Of a DNA stretch of 64,000 bases, positions 25,848 through 34,704 are shown one piece after another; the first letter of the stretch is position 1, and each line of letters starts with the position of its first letter. The DNA is from Streptomyces sp. NBC_01445 (GTDB taxonomy: Bacteria > Actinomycetota > Actinomycetes > Streptomycetales > Streptomycetaceae), in the NCBI RefSeq assembly GCF_035918235.1, contig NZ_CP109485.1, positions 9,455,001 through 9,519,000 of the forward strand, given 5' to 3'. A program made the position numbers and the translations under genes. The notes beneath the pieces were generated by a model that ran no database searches, had not been told where the DNA came from, and saw nothing but the letters and a program-made list of their open reading frames with translations.

Positions 25848-26422
25848 CAGCTCCGATCCGAGGTCACGCCTGCGAAGTCCGACGCGGCGCCCACCGGCAC
25901 CTCGGCGCCGAGCGCCCGCACCGGCGCGACACCACCGCACGACCCATAAACCGACAGCAGCAAGTGCACTTAGTTGATCTCCCATTTCCGCAGGGTTCGG
26001 GCCTCGGCCAGCGATTGTGCGGCAAGGTGGGGGCCTTGCCGCAAGCCCCCCAGTGCGCTATAAATTAAGAGTGGCAAGGAGTGGGAAGTCCTCCTTGCCT
26101 TTCTTGCTCTCTGGGGACGGGCGCATCGTGCTCTCTCGGACGAGCACCTCCTTCAAGCGGCGGCGACGCGCCACGCAACGCTCCCACGAGACCGGCCGAA
26201 GCTCACCGCAGGGGCTCGCGTACACAGTCGGTCCGGTCCAACTGGCTTGGAACCAGCTCGACTTGATGGACGATCAGGCACAAGGGTGTTCCGGGGACGC
26301 GTGCGGTCCCGCGTCCCGCTCCTGACGGATCCCTCGCCGAAGATTGCCGGACATCGGCAGTGCGGCACAACCCACCGCTCATGCATGCTGGTGCCCGTCG
26401 GCTGAAACGGGGGGGGGCGTCA
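25848..26422. other. 575-bp intergenic region (helR promoter side)
   Basis: Contains the rifamycin-associated element at 26031-26049 and an AT-rich patch (TATAAATTAAG, 26060-26070) that may hold a promoter. No gene was supported in the rest. Confidence 0.55.
26031..26049 (-). promoter_or_regulatory. rifamycin-associated element (RAE)
   Basis: On the minus strand it reads GGGGCTTGCGGCAAGGCCC, a near-palindrome that as I recall is the published 19-bp RAE found before rifamycin-inactivating genes and helR. It is 184 bp upstream of the helR start and in the same orientation. The wider context is GC-rich, but the match covers all 19 bp. Confidence 0.8.
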
Positions 26423-27007
26423 GTGGAAGCGAGTACAACCAGCAGCGTGGCGCGTGCGCGCGTGGGATCGGGACTGGCGGTGGCTGTCCTTCTGCTGCCC
26501 CTCGCCGGCTACGGACTGGCCCGGACCCGGGCAGTCCCCGAAGGCACACCGATCGTGCTCGGCCTGCTGTGCGCGATGATCGGCTTCCTCCTCCTCACCG
26601 AACTGTGCGAGGAACGAGCCCCGTTCCGGCACTCGTCGTCGCACCTGACCGCGCGCACCCTGACCGGCGAACGGTCCGTCGACCTGAACCGGATCGCCAC
26701 CGTCCGCCTGCTCACGACCTTTTCGTACGGCGGCGCGCACCGCACCCTGGTGGTGTGCGACGCCCATGGTGTGCGCCTGGGCATCACGACGAAGAGATCC
26801 CGCGGGAAACTTCGCCGAGCGATCGAGAAGGCCGACGCGAACGCCGCGCGAGGAGTCCCCCGACCCCGGGTGAGCCGTGCGGCACGGGCATACCTGGGCC
26901 TTGCCCCGGGACGAGGACTCGCCGTCCACACGGCTCTCGCCTTTCTGCTCACGACGGTATCCGGGAGCCTGTACGTGATCGGCGCGCTCCGACTCGGCGG
27001 GCAATGA
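26423..27007 (+). CDS. hypothetical membrane protein
   Basis: About 194 residues from GTG 26423 (a run of G precedes it). Three likely spans: VGSGLAVAVLLLPLAGYGLA (about 15-34), PIVLGLLCAMIGFLLLTEL (about 45-63) and TALAFLLTTVSGSLYVIGAL at the C-terminus; a basic cytoplasmic region of about 110 residues lies between spans two and three. No family recognised. It stands alone, divergent from helR. Confidence 0.72.
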   Translation: MEASTTSSVARARVGSGLAVAVLLLPLAGYGLARTRAVPEGTPIVLGLLCAMIGFLLLTELCEERAPFRHSSSHLTARTLTGERSVDLNRIATVRLLTTFSYGGAHRTLVVCDAHGVRLGITTKRSRGKLRRAIEKADANAARGVPRPRVSRAARAYLGLAPGRGLAVHTALAFLLTTVSGSLYVIGALRLGGQ

Positions 27008-27107
27008 GTTCGGCCTGCAGCGCCGACGGCTCAGCGTCTACCCACATCCCTGACGTTCCCTACCGCCGGCCGTGCTGATGCGGCGACCGCCCGCGCCTGG
27101 TTGTCCG

Positions 27108-27356
27108 TCAGCGGTGTTGCGAGTCGAATCGCCGCAGGACGTGGACGACGCGCATCACTGCCAGGACGCCGCCGACCACAGTCCCCGTAGCCACCAATGA
27201 GTGCTCGACAGTGGGAGGGAGGCGCCAGACGAAGGCAGGGCCGGCGATCGTCGCGAAGACGATGCCTCCGAGGAAGCATGCGCTGAACAGCGCATAGCCG
27301 ATCTCGACGGTGACCTCGTCCCGCTCGGCCTGGCTGCGCCGCAGTCTTGTCCCCAT
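27108..27356 (-). CDS. small two-span membrane protein (DUF6332-like)
   Basis: 82 residues from ATG 27356. A basic N-terminus (RLRRSQAERDEVTVEIGYAL) leads into two membrane spans (GYALFSACFLGGIVFATIAG and VATGTVVGGVLAVMRVVHVL). RRSQAERD...TVEIGYA and MRVVHVLRRF recall the Streptomyces DUF6332 family; I am fairly but not fully sure. Function unknown. Confidence 0.7.
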   Translation of the reverse strand: MGTRLRRSQAERDEVTVEIGYALFSACFLGGIVFATIAGPAFVWRLPPTVEHSLVATGTVVGGVLAVMRVVHVLRRFDSQHR

Positions 27357-27534
27357 GAGGGCAGCATCGCAGCCGATCCGCCATCCGGCCACGTGCGTGC
27401 ACGCACGTGGAGGGACTCCGGGAGAACTTCACCGTCCGGCCCGTGGGCGCGACGGCGGCCCGGGCGAGCCCGGTCAGGTCGGCTCCGGTGTCACGACGCC
27501 ACGCCCGACCGCCAACCATGCTCGGGGACCGTGC

Positions 27535-28614
27535 CTACGGCGTGCTGGAAAGCCGGACCGTGACGAGGAGACCGCCGGCGGGGCGGGGGACGAGGTCGAG
27601 GGTCCCGTCGTGGGCGCGGACGATGCTGTGGACGATGGCCAGGCCGAGCCCGACGCCGGCGTGCTCGTCGGTGCGTACGCGTTCCGTTCCGCGCTGGAAG
27701 GGTTCGGTGAGGGTCGGTACCAGTTCCGGTGGGAGTCGAGGACCTGTGTTCTCGACCCGCAACACGCTCGTGTCGTCGTGCGTCTCGGTGTGGACCGTCA
27801 CGGTGCCGCCGGCGGGGAGGTTGTGGACGATGGCGTTCTGGACGAGGTTCGTCACCATCCGCAGAAGGAGCTCCGCGGAGCCGCTGGTCCGGGCCGCCCC
27901 GCCGGTGACGTCGAGCGTGATGCGGCGCTGTTCGGCGAGGGGGAGCAGCGTTTCGGCGGCTTCTTCGGCGATGAGGGAGAGGTCGACGCTCTCGCGGACG
28001 AAGTTTCCGCGCTCGCCACGGCTGAGCAGCAGGAGGGCCTCGGTGAGGTCGATCGCCCGCGTATTGACGGCGTGCAGGCGTTCGATGAGTTCGTCCCGGT
28101 CCCGCGTGGGGTCCTTGCGGGCGACGTCGAGGAGCGCCCGCGAGATCGCCAGCGGGGTGCGCAGTTCGTGGGAGGCGTTCGCGGCGAACCTCTGCTGCTC
28201 GGCGACGTGGGACCCGAGTTGTTGGAGCATCGAGTCGAACGCGTCGGAGAGTTCACGGAATTCGTCCTGGCGGCCCTTCATGTGGATCCGGTGGGACAGC
28301 GACCCGCTCCCGGCCATCCGTGCCGCATCCGTGATCTGTGTGAGCGGTGCGAGCATCCGGCCGGCGAGGATCCATCCTCCGACGAGGCCGAACACGAGCA
28401 GGAAGACCATCGCCACGGCCGCGGCGGGCGCGAAGGTGTGCACAAGGAGGTAGCGGTTGGGCGAGATCCCGAGAAGGCCCTTGGGGTTGTCAGGTACGTA
28501 GCGCAGCAGGAACACCCACACCACGGCCAGCAGGAGAGCGCCGGCGACGGCGAGGAATCCGGCGTAGCTGAGGGTGAGTTTCAGTCGGGCGCTGAGCCCT
28601 GGACGCCTATCCAT
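27535..28614 (-). CDS. sensor histidine kinase (HAMP, HisKA, HATPase)
   Basis: 359 residues. Two spans flank a short outer loop (about residues 10-35 and 55-85), followed by HAMP, the phospho-His box NASHELRTPLAISRAL, and an ATPase domain with NLVQNAIVHN and GVGLGLAIVHSIVRAHDG. The ATG overlaps the end of the response-regulator gene by 8 bp, so the two are coupled. The outer loop is too short for a classical sensor domain, which suggests sensing in the membrane or via a partner such as the VanZ-like protein upstream. Confidence 0.93.
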   Translation of the reverse strand: MDRRPGLSARLKLTLSYAGFLAVAGALLLAVVWVFLLRYVPDNPKGLLGISPNRYLLVHTFAPAAAVAMVFLLVFGLVGGWILAGRMLAPLTQITDAARMAGSGSLSHRIHMKGRQDEFRELSDAFDSMLQQLGSHVAEQQRFAANASHELRTPLAISRALLDVARKDPTRDRDELIERLHAVNTRAIDLTEALLLLSRGERGNFVRESVDLSLIAEEAAETLLPLAEQRRITLDVTGGAARTSGSAELLLRMVTNLVQNAIVHNLPAGGTVTVHTETHDDTSVLRVENTGPRLPPELVPTLTEPFQRGTERVRTDEHAGVGLGLAIVHSIVRAHDGTLDLVPRPAGGLLVTVRLSSTP

Positions 28615-29305
28615 GCGGCGTACTGCCGGGGGCGGTGGTGTCCGGACCGGTGTCGATCCGGTAGCCGACGCCGGGCATCGTGGCGATGATCCATGGTTCG
28701 CCGAGCCGTTTGCGCAGCGCCGAGACGGTGATGCGCACGGCGTTGGTGAGGGGGTCGGCATTCTCGTCCCACGCCCGTTCAAGGAGTTCTTCGGCGCTGA
28801 CGACCCCGCCCTCGGCGCCGACGAGGACTTCAAGGACGGCGAACTGTTTGCGGGTGAGCGCCACATAGCGTCCGTCGCGGAAGACCTCCCGGCGGAACGG
28901 GTCGAGCCGCAGGCCCGCGATCTCGTGGACCGGAGGCCGGGCGTACGCGCGTCTGCGGTCGAGCGCCCTCAGCCGCAGGACGAGCTCCCGCAGCTCGAAC
29001 GGTTTGGTGAGGTAGTCGTCGGCGCCGAGCCCGAACCCGGAAGCCTTGTCGTCGATCCGGTCGGCGGCGGTGAGCATGAGGATCGGGATGCCGCTGCCGG
29101 AGGCGACGATGCGTCGGGCCACCTCGTCGCCGGAGGGACCGGGGATGTCGCGGTCAAGGACCGCGAGGTCGTAGGAGTTGACGCTGAGGAGTTCCAGGGC
29201 GGAGTCGCCGTCGCCGGCGATGTCGGCGGCGATCGCCTCAAGGCGTAGACCGTCACGGACGGCTTCGGCCAGGTAGGGCTCGTCCTCCACGATCAGTACG
29301 CGCAT
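28607..29305 (-). CDS. OmpR-family response regulator
   Basis: 232 residues: receiver domain (VLIVEDEPYLAEAVRDGL; phospho-Asp in LAVLDRDIPGPSG; Lys in LTKPFELREL) and a winged-helix DNA-binding domain (ALTRKQFAVLEVLV, VRITVSALRKRLGE, GVGYRID). It is the partner of the kinase that overlaps its 3' end. Four 12-bp tandem repeats in the 104-bp gap upstream are likely binding sites, so the operon is probably autoregulated. Confidence 0.93.
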   Translation of the reverse strand: MRVLIVEDEPYLAEAVRDGLRLEAIAADIAGDGDSALELLSVNSYDLAVLDRDIPGPSGDEVARRIVASGSGIPILMLTAADRIDDKASGFGLGADDYLTKPFELRELVLRLRALDRRRAYARPPVHEIAGLRLDPFRREVFRDGRYVALTRKQFAVLEVLVGAEGGVVSAEELLERAWDENADPLTNAVRITVSALRKRLGEPWIIATMPGVGYRIDTGPDTTAPGSTPHG

Positions 29306-29342
29306 GTGCGAAGCCTAAGCAGCAGAACATATCGCCGACGTA

Positions 29343-29390
29343 TGCAAAGACGTGTGCAAAGGCCTCTGCAAGGCCGGGCGCAAAGACGTG
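29343..29390. promoter_or_regulatory. four tandem 12-bp repeats upstream of the response regulator
   Basis: Units TGCAAAGACGTG, TGCAAAGGCCTC, TGCAAGGCCGGG and CGCAAAGACGTG follow without gap, with TGCA after the last. OmpR-type regulators bind direct repeats of about one helical turn, so this is a likely autoregulatory site 38 bp upstream of the start codon. Confidence 0.55.
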
Positions 29391-29409
29391 TGCACACCGG
29401 ACACGCGGC

Positions 29410-30123
29410 TCACCCTGTCGGTGCCGGCGCGGGGCGGGGCTGGTCCGACGGTGCCTGCGCCGCAGTGCGCCACCACTGGCGCGACGCCAGCGCGGCCAGT
29501 ACGGCGCCGGCGGCGTTGACCAGTACGTCGTCCACTGAGGACACCCGGTCAAGGCGCAGGACGTACTGTGCGGTTTCGACCAGGACCGAGCAGCCCGCCC
29601 CGAGCGCCAGGATCCGCGGCACGGACGCCAGCGCCGCGAACCGCATCGGTGCGAAGAACCCCAACGAAGCGAAGACCAGCAGGTTGCCGACGATCCCGAG
29701 CGTCCCCATTGTGACCAGGTCCCGCAGGGGTACCAGGCTCACCCGGGCGGGGACGATGCCGGCCCCGGCGCCCGGCATCATGGTCAGCCACAGGAACGGC
29801 ACCGTCCCGTGGACCATGCCCACCTCGGCCAGCGACATCCGCCACGCCGATGTGACGCCGGCGGCACGCCGACGGAGCGTCAGCGCCCACGCCACCAGCG
29901 CGGCCAACGGCAGCGCGACCAACGTCATGAGCACCACACCGTTGAACGTGTCGAAGCAGCCGTGCCACCGCCCGGCCATGCACCTCGGAGCGGACATCAT
30001 GAGCGGCCCGCGCACGACGAACGCGCCGCTCGCCAAGGCGACGATCGCCAGGCCGAGGAACACGATCCTGCGGGTACGGCCGGGCGGTGCCGGCAGGGAT
30101 GCGTCGTGGTTCATGGCCCCCAT
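29410..30123 (-). CDS. VanZ-family membrane protein
   Basis: 237 residues from ATG 30123 (ATG 30114 with a G-rich site is an alternative). Five likely spans; the C-terminal half carries the VanZ pattern (LVTMGTLGIVGNLLVFASLG, ILALGAGCSVLVETAQYVL, SVDDVLVNAAGAVLAALAS). VanZ proteins are linked to glycopeptide or lipoglycopeptide tolerance and cell-envelope work. It lies just upstream of an OmpR-type two-component system on the same strand and may belong to the same regulon. Confidence 0.87.
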   Translation of the reverse strand: MGAMNHDASLPAPPGRTRRIVFLGLAIVALASGAFVVRGPLMMSAPRCMAGRWHGCFDTFNGVVLMTLVALPLAALVAWALTLRRRAAGVTSAWRMSLAEVGMVHGTVPFLWLTMMPGAGAGIVPARVSLVPLRDLVTMGTLGIVGNLLVFASLGFFAPMRFAALASVPRILALGAGCSVLVETAQYVLRLDRVSSVDDVLVNAAGAVLAALASRQWWRTAAQAPSDQPRPAPAPTG

Positions 30124-30367
30124 TGGAGACGGAGGGCCGTTGCGGTGGCGTATGCGATTTTCGATACGCCCGCGATACACGGAATACCCGGCATCAAGGA
30201 ACTGGCGCGAGTCGGCAGTGAGATGGTCCCGCCGCGGGTGATCGCGCCGGCGCGTCGGTCACGCTCGATCGGGTGTCCGCTCCTTCTCCTCGGCCGTGTT
30301 CACGGCATGCCGGGTGGAGGGGACGGCAGTCCAACCGGCCAGTGGTGCGCGCGCAGTGAGTCCGCCC

Positions 30368-31798
30368 TCAGTTCGTGGCCGCTGACGCTTCAACGCCTGA
30401 CGCGGTACGGCCAGGTGCGGTCTCCTCGGATGGCTCGGGGCGTGTGTCCCACGTGGCGAGGTCCACCACCTGTCCGTCCGGGAACAGGGCGCAGGTGCGG
30501 TCCTCGGCGACGAAGACGCTGGACGGTTCGGCGCCCAGTACCGACGCGGCGACGAAGGCGCCGACGATGCGCGGGAAGTCGCACACCGCGCCGATGCGGA
30601 ACAGGGACTGCGAGTCCGTCGTGACCTCGTCGCTTCCGGCGCGCAGGATGATCCGCTGGTCGGGGGCGACGGCCCGGGCCGCGACCGCGACAGCCATGTT
30701 CGCCAGACTGTCCGAGCCGACCGCGGCAAGACCGCGGGCCCGCAGGACGGAGAGGCGTTCGAGCAGGAAGCGGTCACCGCCCCGGCCGAGGACGACGGGG
30801 ATGTTCAGGGAGCGGGCCAGGGGGAGGCACGCCGCCTGGGGGTTGCGCTCCACGGCGACGACCTTGATGCCGAGGTCCTTCAGCCGCGCGGACAGCCGCA
30901 GGCCCACCTGCCCGAGGCCGACGACGATGACGTGGCCGCGGCGCGGGATGGACCGGGCGCCCAGGATGCTCGTCATGCGGTGTCCCGTGAACCGGTCGAC
31001 GACGCTCGCGGTGAAGATGGCCGCCAGCACCAGGACGGCGAGCATCGAGACGGCGGACAGGACCTTGTACCAGCCGGGTCCGTGCTCGGCCGCCGGCGAG
31101 GAGCCGATCGTGGTGAGCGCGCGGGCGGCGTTCCACACGGAGTCGGTCCAGTGCTCGTGCAGGACGAGGACGCCGAGCGCGATGTCCACCGAGAAGGCTA
31201 CCGACAGGGCGGCCAGACTCGCGATGAGCGCCTTCGCGGACGTCCCGAGGGAACGCAGCCAGGCAGGGAAGGACGCGCGGGGGTGAACATGCGCGTGGGC
31301 CGCGAGGGCACGTCCGTTCAGATGCTCGACGGACGTGGTCCCGTCCTCCCGCCGGACCGCGATGACGCCCCCGCCGTCGGGCTGGAGCATCGCGTAGCTC
31401 GGGGCGAGGCATTCCGCCAGGAGGCTGGGCACGATGGCATCGGTCATGCTCAGGACGGTGCAGTTGGGGACCGTACGGGAGACCTCGTCGGCGACCGTGC
31501 GGTCGAAGAGGGTCACGACCAACCGGATACCCGGCTTGAGATGTTCGGCCAGCAAGGCATAGCGCAGGGCGACGATGTCATCGCGGGAGACGACGGCGAC
31601 GGCGTCGACGGACTGCTCCAGGTGCTCGCGCAGGGTGTCGTCGTCGGGCCGCGGCAGGCGGTGCACCGTGCCGTACCGGCGGCCGATGTGAGCCGCTGCG
31701 GAGCGACCCAGGGCCTCGTCGTCCTCGATGATCACAATGCGCTGACCCGAGGCGGGTATGTGGGGAGGTGCCTGATCCTGAAATGTCTGCGGGTTCAA
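30368..31798 (-). CDS. potassium-channel-like protein with two RCK/TrkA-N domains
   Basis: 476 residues; TTG 31798 is the only start before the first Rossmann strand (GQRIVIIEDDEALG), with AAAGG upstream. Order: N-terminal Rossmann domain (20-150), membrane hairpin (KALIASLAALSVAFSVDIAL and VSMLAVLVLAAIFTASVVDR), and a second TrkA-N domain (HVIVVGLGQVGLRLSARLKD) with a C-terminal lobe. The pore region reads ALTTIGSSPAA where K+ channels have TVGYG, so the ion selectivity is doubtful. Predicted NAD- or nucleotide-gated membrane protein. It stands alone. Confidence 0.82.
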   Translation of the reverse strand: MNPQTFQDQAPPHIPASGQRIVIIEDDEALGRSAAAHIGRRYGTVHRLPRPDDDTLREHLEQSVDAVAVVSRDDIVALRYALLAEHLKPGIRLVVTLFDRTVADEVSRTVPNCTVLSMTDAIVPSLLAECLAPSYAMLQPDGGGVIAVRREDGTTSVEHLNGRALAAHAHVHPRASFPAWLRSLGTSAKALIASLAALSVAFSVDIALGVLVLHEHWTDSVWNAARALTTIGSSPAAEHGPGWYKVLSAVSMLAVLVLAAIFTASVVDRFTGHRMTSILGARSIPRRGHVIVVGLGQVGLRLSARLKDLGIKVVAVERNPQAACLPLARSLNIPVVLGRGGDRFLLERLSVLRARGLAAVGSDSLANMAVAVAARAVAPDQRIILRAGSDEVTTDSQSLFRIGAVCDFPRIVGAFVAASVLGAEPSSVFVAEDRTCALFPDGQVVDLATWDTRPEPSEETAPGRTASGVEASAATN

Positions 31799-32293
31799 AC
31801 CGTCGGCCTTTCTGCACGGGTGGGGGCTGCTCTGAGCCGCCTTTTGATCAGTGCGCCCGGCATGCCTGGTCGAGGCTCGGTGCGGGGGCTTCGGCGCGGG
31901 CCGGTCTGGCCGGCACGTCTGTCTCGTACGCCGTGTCCGATGAGTGAGGCACGGTCGGGAGGAGCCGAAGACGTGTTCTTTGTACCAGGGTTCCGGCGGT
32001 TTGTATCAGGCTCCATGGGGGCGTCGGATCCCCGGCCTGTCCGACATTGTGTACAAGAAGGCGAAGTCCCCTGTGCGGTATGGGAGTCACTGTTGCCCGC
32101 GACGGAGACCTCCTGGCGACGAGGCCGGAAACGCGGCGCGGTGGCTTCCGGCGCGGTGGTGCTCCCCAACCGTTCCGGGTCGAGAGGCCCGTGGCTTAAC
32201 CACCCTTGAGGCGACCCTCAAGCCTGCCTTAAGGATCACTGATGGGTCTCTGACCTGGCTTTTTTCACCCCTCTCGACCCCTACTGTGGCCGC
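31799..32293. other. 495-bp divergent intergenic region
   Basis: Holds the promoters of the RCK-channel gene and the flavoprotein gene. A perfect dyad CTTGAGG-CGAC-CCTCAAG is at 32205-32222, followed closely by a TTAAGG patch. Nothing else recognised. Confidence 0.5.
32205..32222 (+). promoter_or_regulatory. dyad upstream of flavoprotein gene
   Basis: Arms CTTGAGG and CCTCAAG with a 4-nt centre, about 72 bp before GTG 32294, in a region of lower GC. A candidate operator; the regulator is unknown. Confidence 0.4.
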
Positions 32294-33748
32294 GTGACGA
32301 CCGAGGCCGCCAGCGAATCCGAACTCTCCAGGTACCCCGCCCTGAACGCGTATCTGCGCCACGTCGAGGGCCCAGGCGCGGAGTACCCGCCCATACCTCC
32401 GCGGCCCACCCGCCGCCCCCGCATCGGCCGTCCCGCCGCTCCCCTGCGCATCTCGCCGGGCGCCCTGCGCGTGGGCATCGTCGTGGGCGGCATCGGCGTC
32501 AGCGCCCTCTGGGCCGTACAGGCCGAACCGTCGGCGCGGCTCGACGTGCTCTTCGCGACCGGCGCACACCTCACCGGACTGCTCGCCGGATACGGCATCC
32601 TCGTCATGCTCTTCCTCATGGCGCGCATCCCCGCCGTCGAGCACGGAGTCGGCGCCGACCGCCTCGCCCGCCGTCACGCCGCCGGTGGACGTCACGTCCT
32701 GGTGCTGTGCGCGGCCCATCTGGTCCTCGCCGTGTGCGGATACGCCACCCACGCCGGCACCGACCTCGTCTCCACCGTCGTGGCCCTCCTCGGATACCCG
32801 GCCGTCGTGGCCGCGTTCGCCGGTGCGGCCCTGCTCGTCGTCGTCGGTGTGAGCAGCGCTCGTGCGGTACGCCGCCGGGTCACCCACGAGACGTGGCGGG
32901 CCCTGCATCTGCTGACCTATCTGGGCGCTGCGCTGGGCTTCGTGCATCAACTCGCGGGCCCGGATGTGGCAAGCGGCGTCGTCACGCGGTGGCTCTGGGC
33001 CCTCCTGCACGCGACCGTCGCCGTACTGCTCGTCTGGTATCGGCTGGTCGTGCCCGTCCATCAGGCGCTGCGGCACAGCCTGCGCGTGGTCGCGGTCCAT
33101 GGCGAGGGGCCCGGCGTCTTCTCCGTCGTCATGCAGGGCATCGGGCTCGACGGACTGCGGGCCGAGCCCGGCCAGTTCTTCCGCTGGCGATTCCTCAGGG
33201 CAGGGCTCTGGCACACGTCGCTCCCGTTCTCCCTCTCGGCGCCGGTGCGCGGCGATGAACTGCGTATCACCGTCAAGGCACTCGGCCGGCACACGCGCCG
33301 TGTCCGCAGGCTCGCGCCGGGCACGCGCGTCCTGGCCACGGGGCCCTTCGGCGCGCTCACCGCACACCGCCGCACACGGCGCAAGGTGCTGCTCCTGGCG
33401 GGCGGCGTCGGCATCACGCCCCTGCGGGCCCTGTTCGAGACGCTGCCCGGAGCGCCGGGCGACCTCACTCTCCTCTACCGCGCGGCCACGGCCGAACAAC
33501 TCGTCCTGAGCGGGGAGTTGGAGGCCATCGCTCGCAGCAGGCAGGCGGCCCTGCACTATCTGCTCGGCCCGTCGGACGCCTCGTTCGACCCGCTCGCACC
33601 GCAGGCCCTGCGCAATCTCGTACCCGAACTCGCCGAGCACGACGTCTACGTGTGCGGGCCGCCCGGCATGACGGCCGCGGCCACCGCGGCGCTGGTGCGG
33701 GCAGGGGTGCCCGAAGACCACATCCACGCAGAGTGCTTCACGTTCTGA
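32294..33748 (+). CDS. ferric-reductase-like membrane flavoprotein (FAD/NAD(P)H)
   Basis: 484 residues. Six or so spans (about 55-260) resemble the heme-binding ferric-reductase domain (His residues in ARRHAAGGRHVLVLCAAHLV and WRALHLLTYLGAALGFVHQL), followed by a FAD-binding beta-barrel (SLPFSLSAPVRGDELRITVK), NAD(P)H-binding LLLAGGVGITPLRALFE and terminal VYVCGPPGM. Such proteins move electrons from NAD(P)H across the membrane to metal or O2. GTG start has no ribosome site and may be leaderless. A 57-residue single-span protein follows after 40 nt. Confidence 0.9.
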   Translation: MTTEAASESELSRYPALNAYLRHVEGPGAEYPPIPPRPTRRPRIGRPAAPLRISPGALRVGIVVGGIGVSALWAVQAEPSARLDVLFATGAHLTGLLAGYGILVMLFLMARIPAVEHGVGADRLARRHAAGGRHVLVLCAAHLVLAVCGYATHAGTDLVSTVVALLGYPAVVAAFAGAALLVVVGVSSARAVRRRVTHETWRALHLLTYLGAALGFVHQLAGPDVASGVVTRWLWALLHATVAVLLVWYRLVVPVHQALRHSLRVVAVHGEGPGVFSVVMQGIGLDGLRAEPGQFFRWRFLRAGLWHTSLPFSLSAPVRGDELRITVKALGRHTRRVRRLAPGTRVLATGPFGALTAHRRTRRKVLLLAGGVGITPLRALFETLPGAPGDLTLLYRAATAEQLVLSGELEAIARSRQAALHYLLGPSDASFDPLAPQALRNLVPELAEHDVYVCGPPGMTAAATAALVRAGVPEDHIHAECFTF

Positions 33749-33788
33749 GCCGGCGCAGATGCCGTACACCACTGACAGAGAGACCCCC

Positions 33789-33962
33789 ATGGGACGCCAC
33801 CGCAAGCCCGCAGGCCCCACGCCGCTCCCCACCCTCACGGCCCGGCGCCGTCTTGCCGCCGGGCTCGCGGGGGCCAGCGCCCTCGTCGCCACGTTCCTCG
33901 TCGTCGCCGTCGACCCGGCGGCCCCGCCCGCCCCCGACCGGACCACGGCGACGGCGCCGTAG
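33789..33962 (+). CDS. small single-span membrane or secreted protein
   Basis: 57 residues from ATG 33789 (an earlier ATG at 33759 is possible). Basic N-terminus (GRHRKPAGP), one hydrophobic stretch (AAGLAGASALVATFLVVAVD) and a Pro-rich tail. It follows the ferric-reductase-like gene by 40 nt in the same direction and may be its small partner. No family recognised. Confidence 0.55.
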   Translation: MGRHRKPAGPTPLPTLTARRRLAAGLAGASALVATFLVVAVDPAAPPAPDRTTATAP

Positions 33963-33987
33963 CCGCATGACCGGGGGAGGGGGGGAA

Positions 33988-34704
33988 TCAGCTCACCTGC
34001 CCATACCGCTCACTGATTGCGGTGCGCAACGCCGGGGCCGAGGCGCCGAGTGCCGACAGTACTGACGGCACGAGGCCGGTGGTCATGGTGATGAGGCTGA
34101 GGCTGAGGTGTTCGAGGCCGATGTAACTGTCGTGCCGGGCCTGTGCCTCGCGGACCGTGTTCGCGAGGCTCTCCTTGGCGCGAGGGGAGAACCGGATGTG
34201 CCCGCCGGAGCGAGCGCCGGCGGTTTGGTACAGGCCGGTGGGAGCGGGGGCTTGTGCCGTGCGGACGGGGTGTCGGGCGGCTCGCCTCCGGCGCCAGTGG
34301 CGGGCGAGGACCGTGGGCACCACGCGACGCGGGCCGCGCCTCGGCGAGCGAGGTCCGTGGTGGACGGCGCTGTCGGCGCGCGCGAGGGCTTCCGGCCCGA
34401 AGGACTCCTCGATCCTGGCGCGTACGGCGTCGATGTCGATGCCCACGGACGCGAGGGCGTCCCGGTTGAGGGTGCCGAACAGGTGGGACGCGCCCCCGAG
34501 TCCGACCAGACGGACGATCTCCTCCTCCACCCCCTCCGGCGTCACGCCGTGCTCACGCAGTACGGCGCCCGCGGGCTGATCGGTGGAGGCGAGGGCGAGC
34601 AGGAGATGCTCGGGGCCGATGTAGTTGTGGCCGAGCCGGCGGGCGTGTTCCTGGGTGTGGACCACCACGGTGCGGGTGTCCGGTGTGAAGCGTTCGAACA
34701 TCAT
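33988..34704 (-). CDS. ClpN-domain protein (Clp R domain without ATPase)
   Basis: 238 residues. Two Clp N-terminal repeats are visible: residues 1-75 (MFERFTPDTRTVVVHTQEHA, HNYIGPEHLLLAL, GAVLREHGV) and a second near 165-235 (IRFSPRAKESLANTVREAQA, YIGLEHLSLSLI). No AAA+ domain is present, so it can only recognise or adapt substrates. A basic linker (RSPRRGPRRVVPTVLARHWR) joins the repeats. The ATG overlaps the stop of the HTH gene by ATGA, so both are made together. Confidence 0.9.
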   Translation of the reverse strand: MMFERFTPDTRTVVVHTQEHARRLGHNYIGPEHLLLALASTDQPAGAVLREHGVTPEGVEEEIVRLVGLGGASHLFGTLNRDALASVGIDIDAVRARIEESFGPEALARADSAVHHGPRSPRRGPRRVVPTVLARHWRRRRAARHPVRTAQAPAPTGLYQTAGARSGGHIRFSPRAKESLANTVREAQARHDSYIGLEHLSLSLITMTTGLVPSVLSALGASAPALRTAISERYGQVS

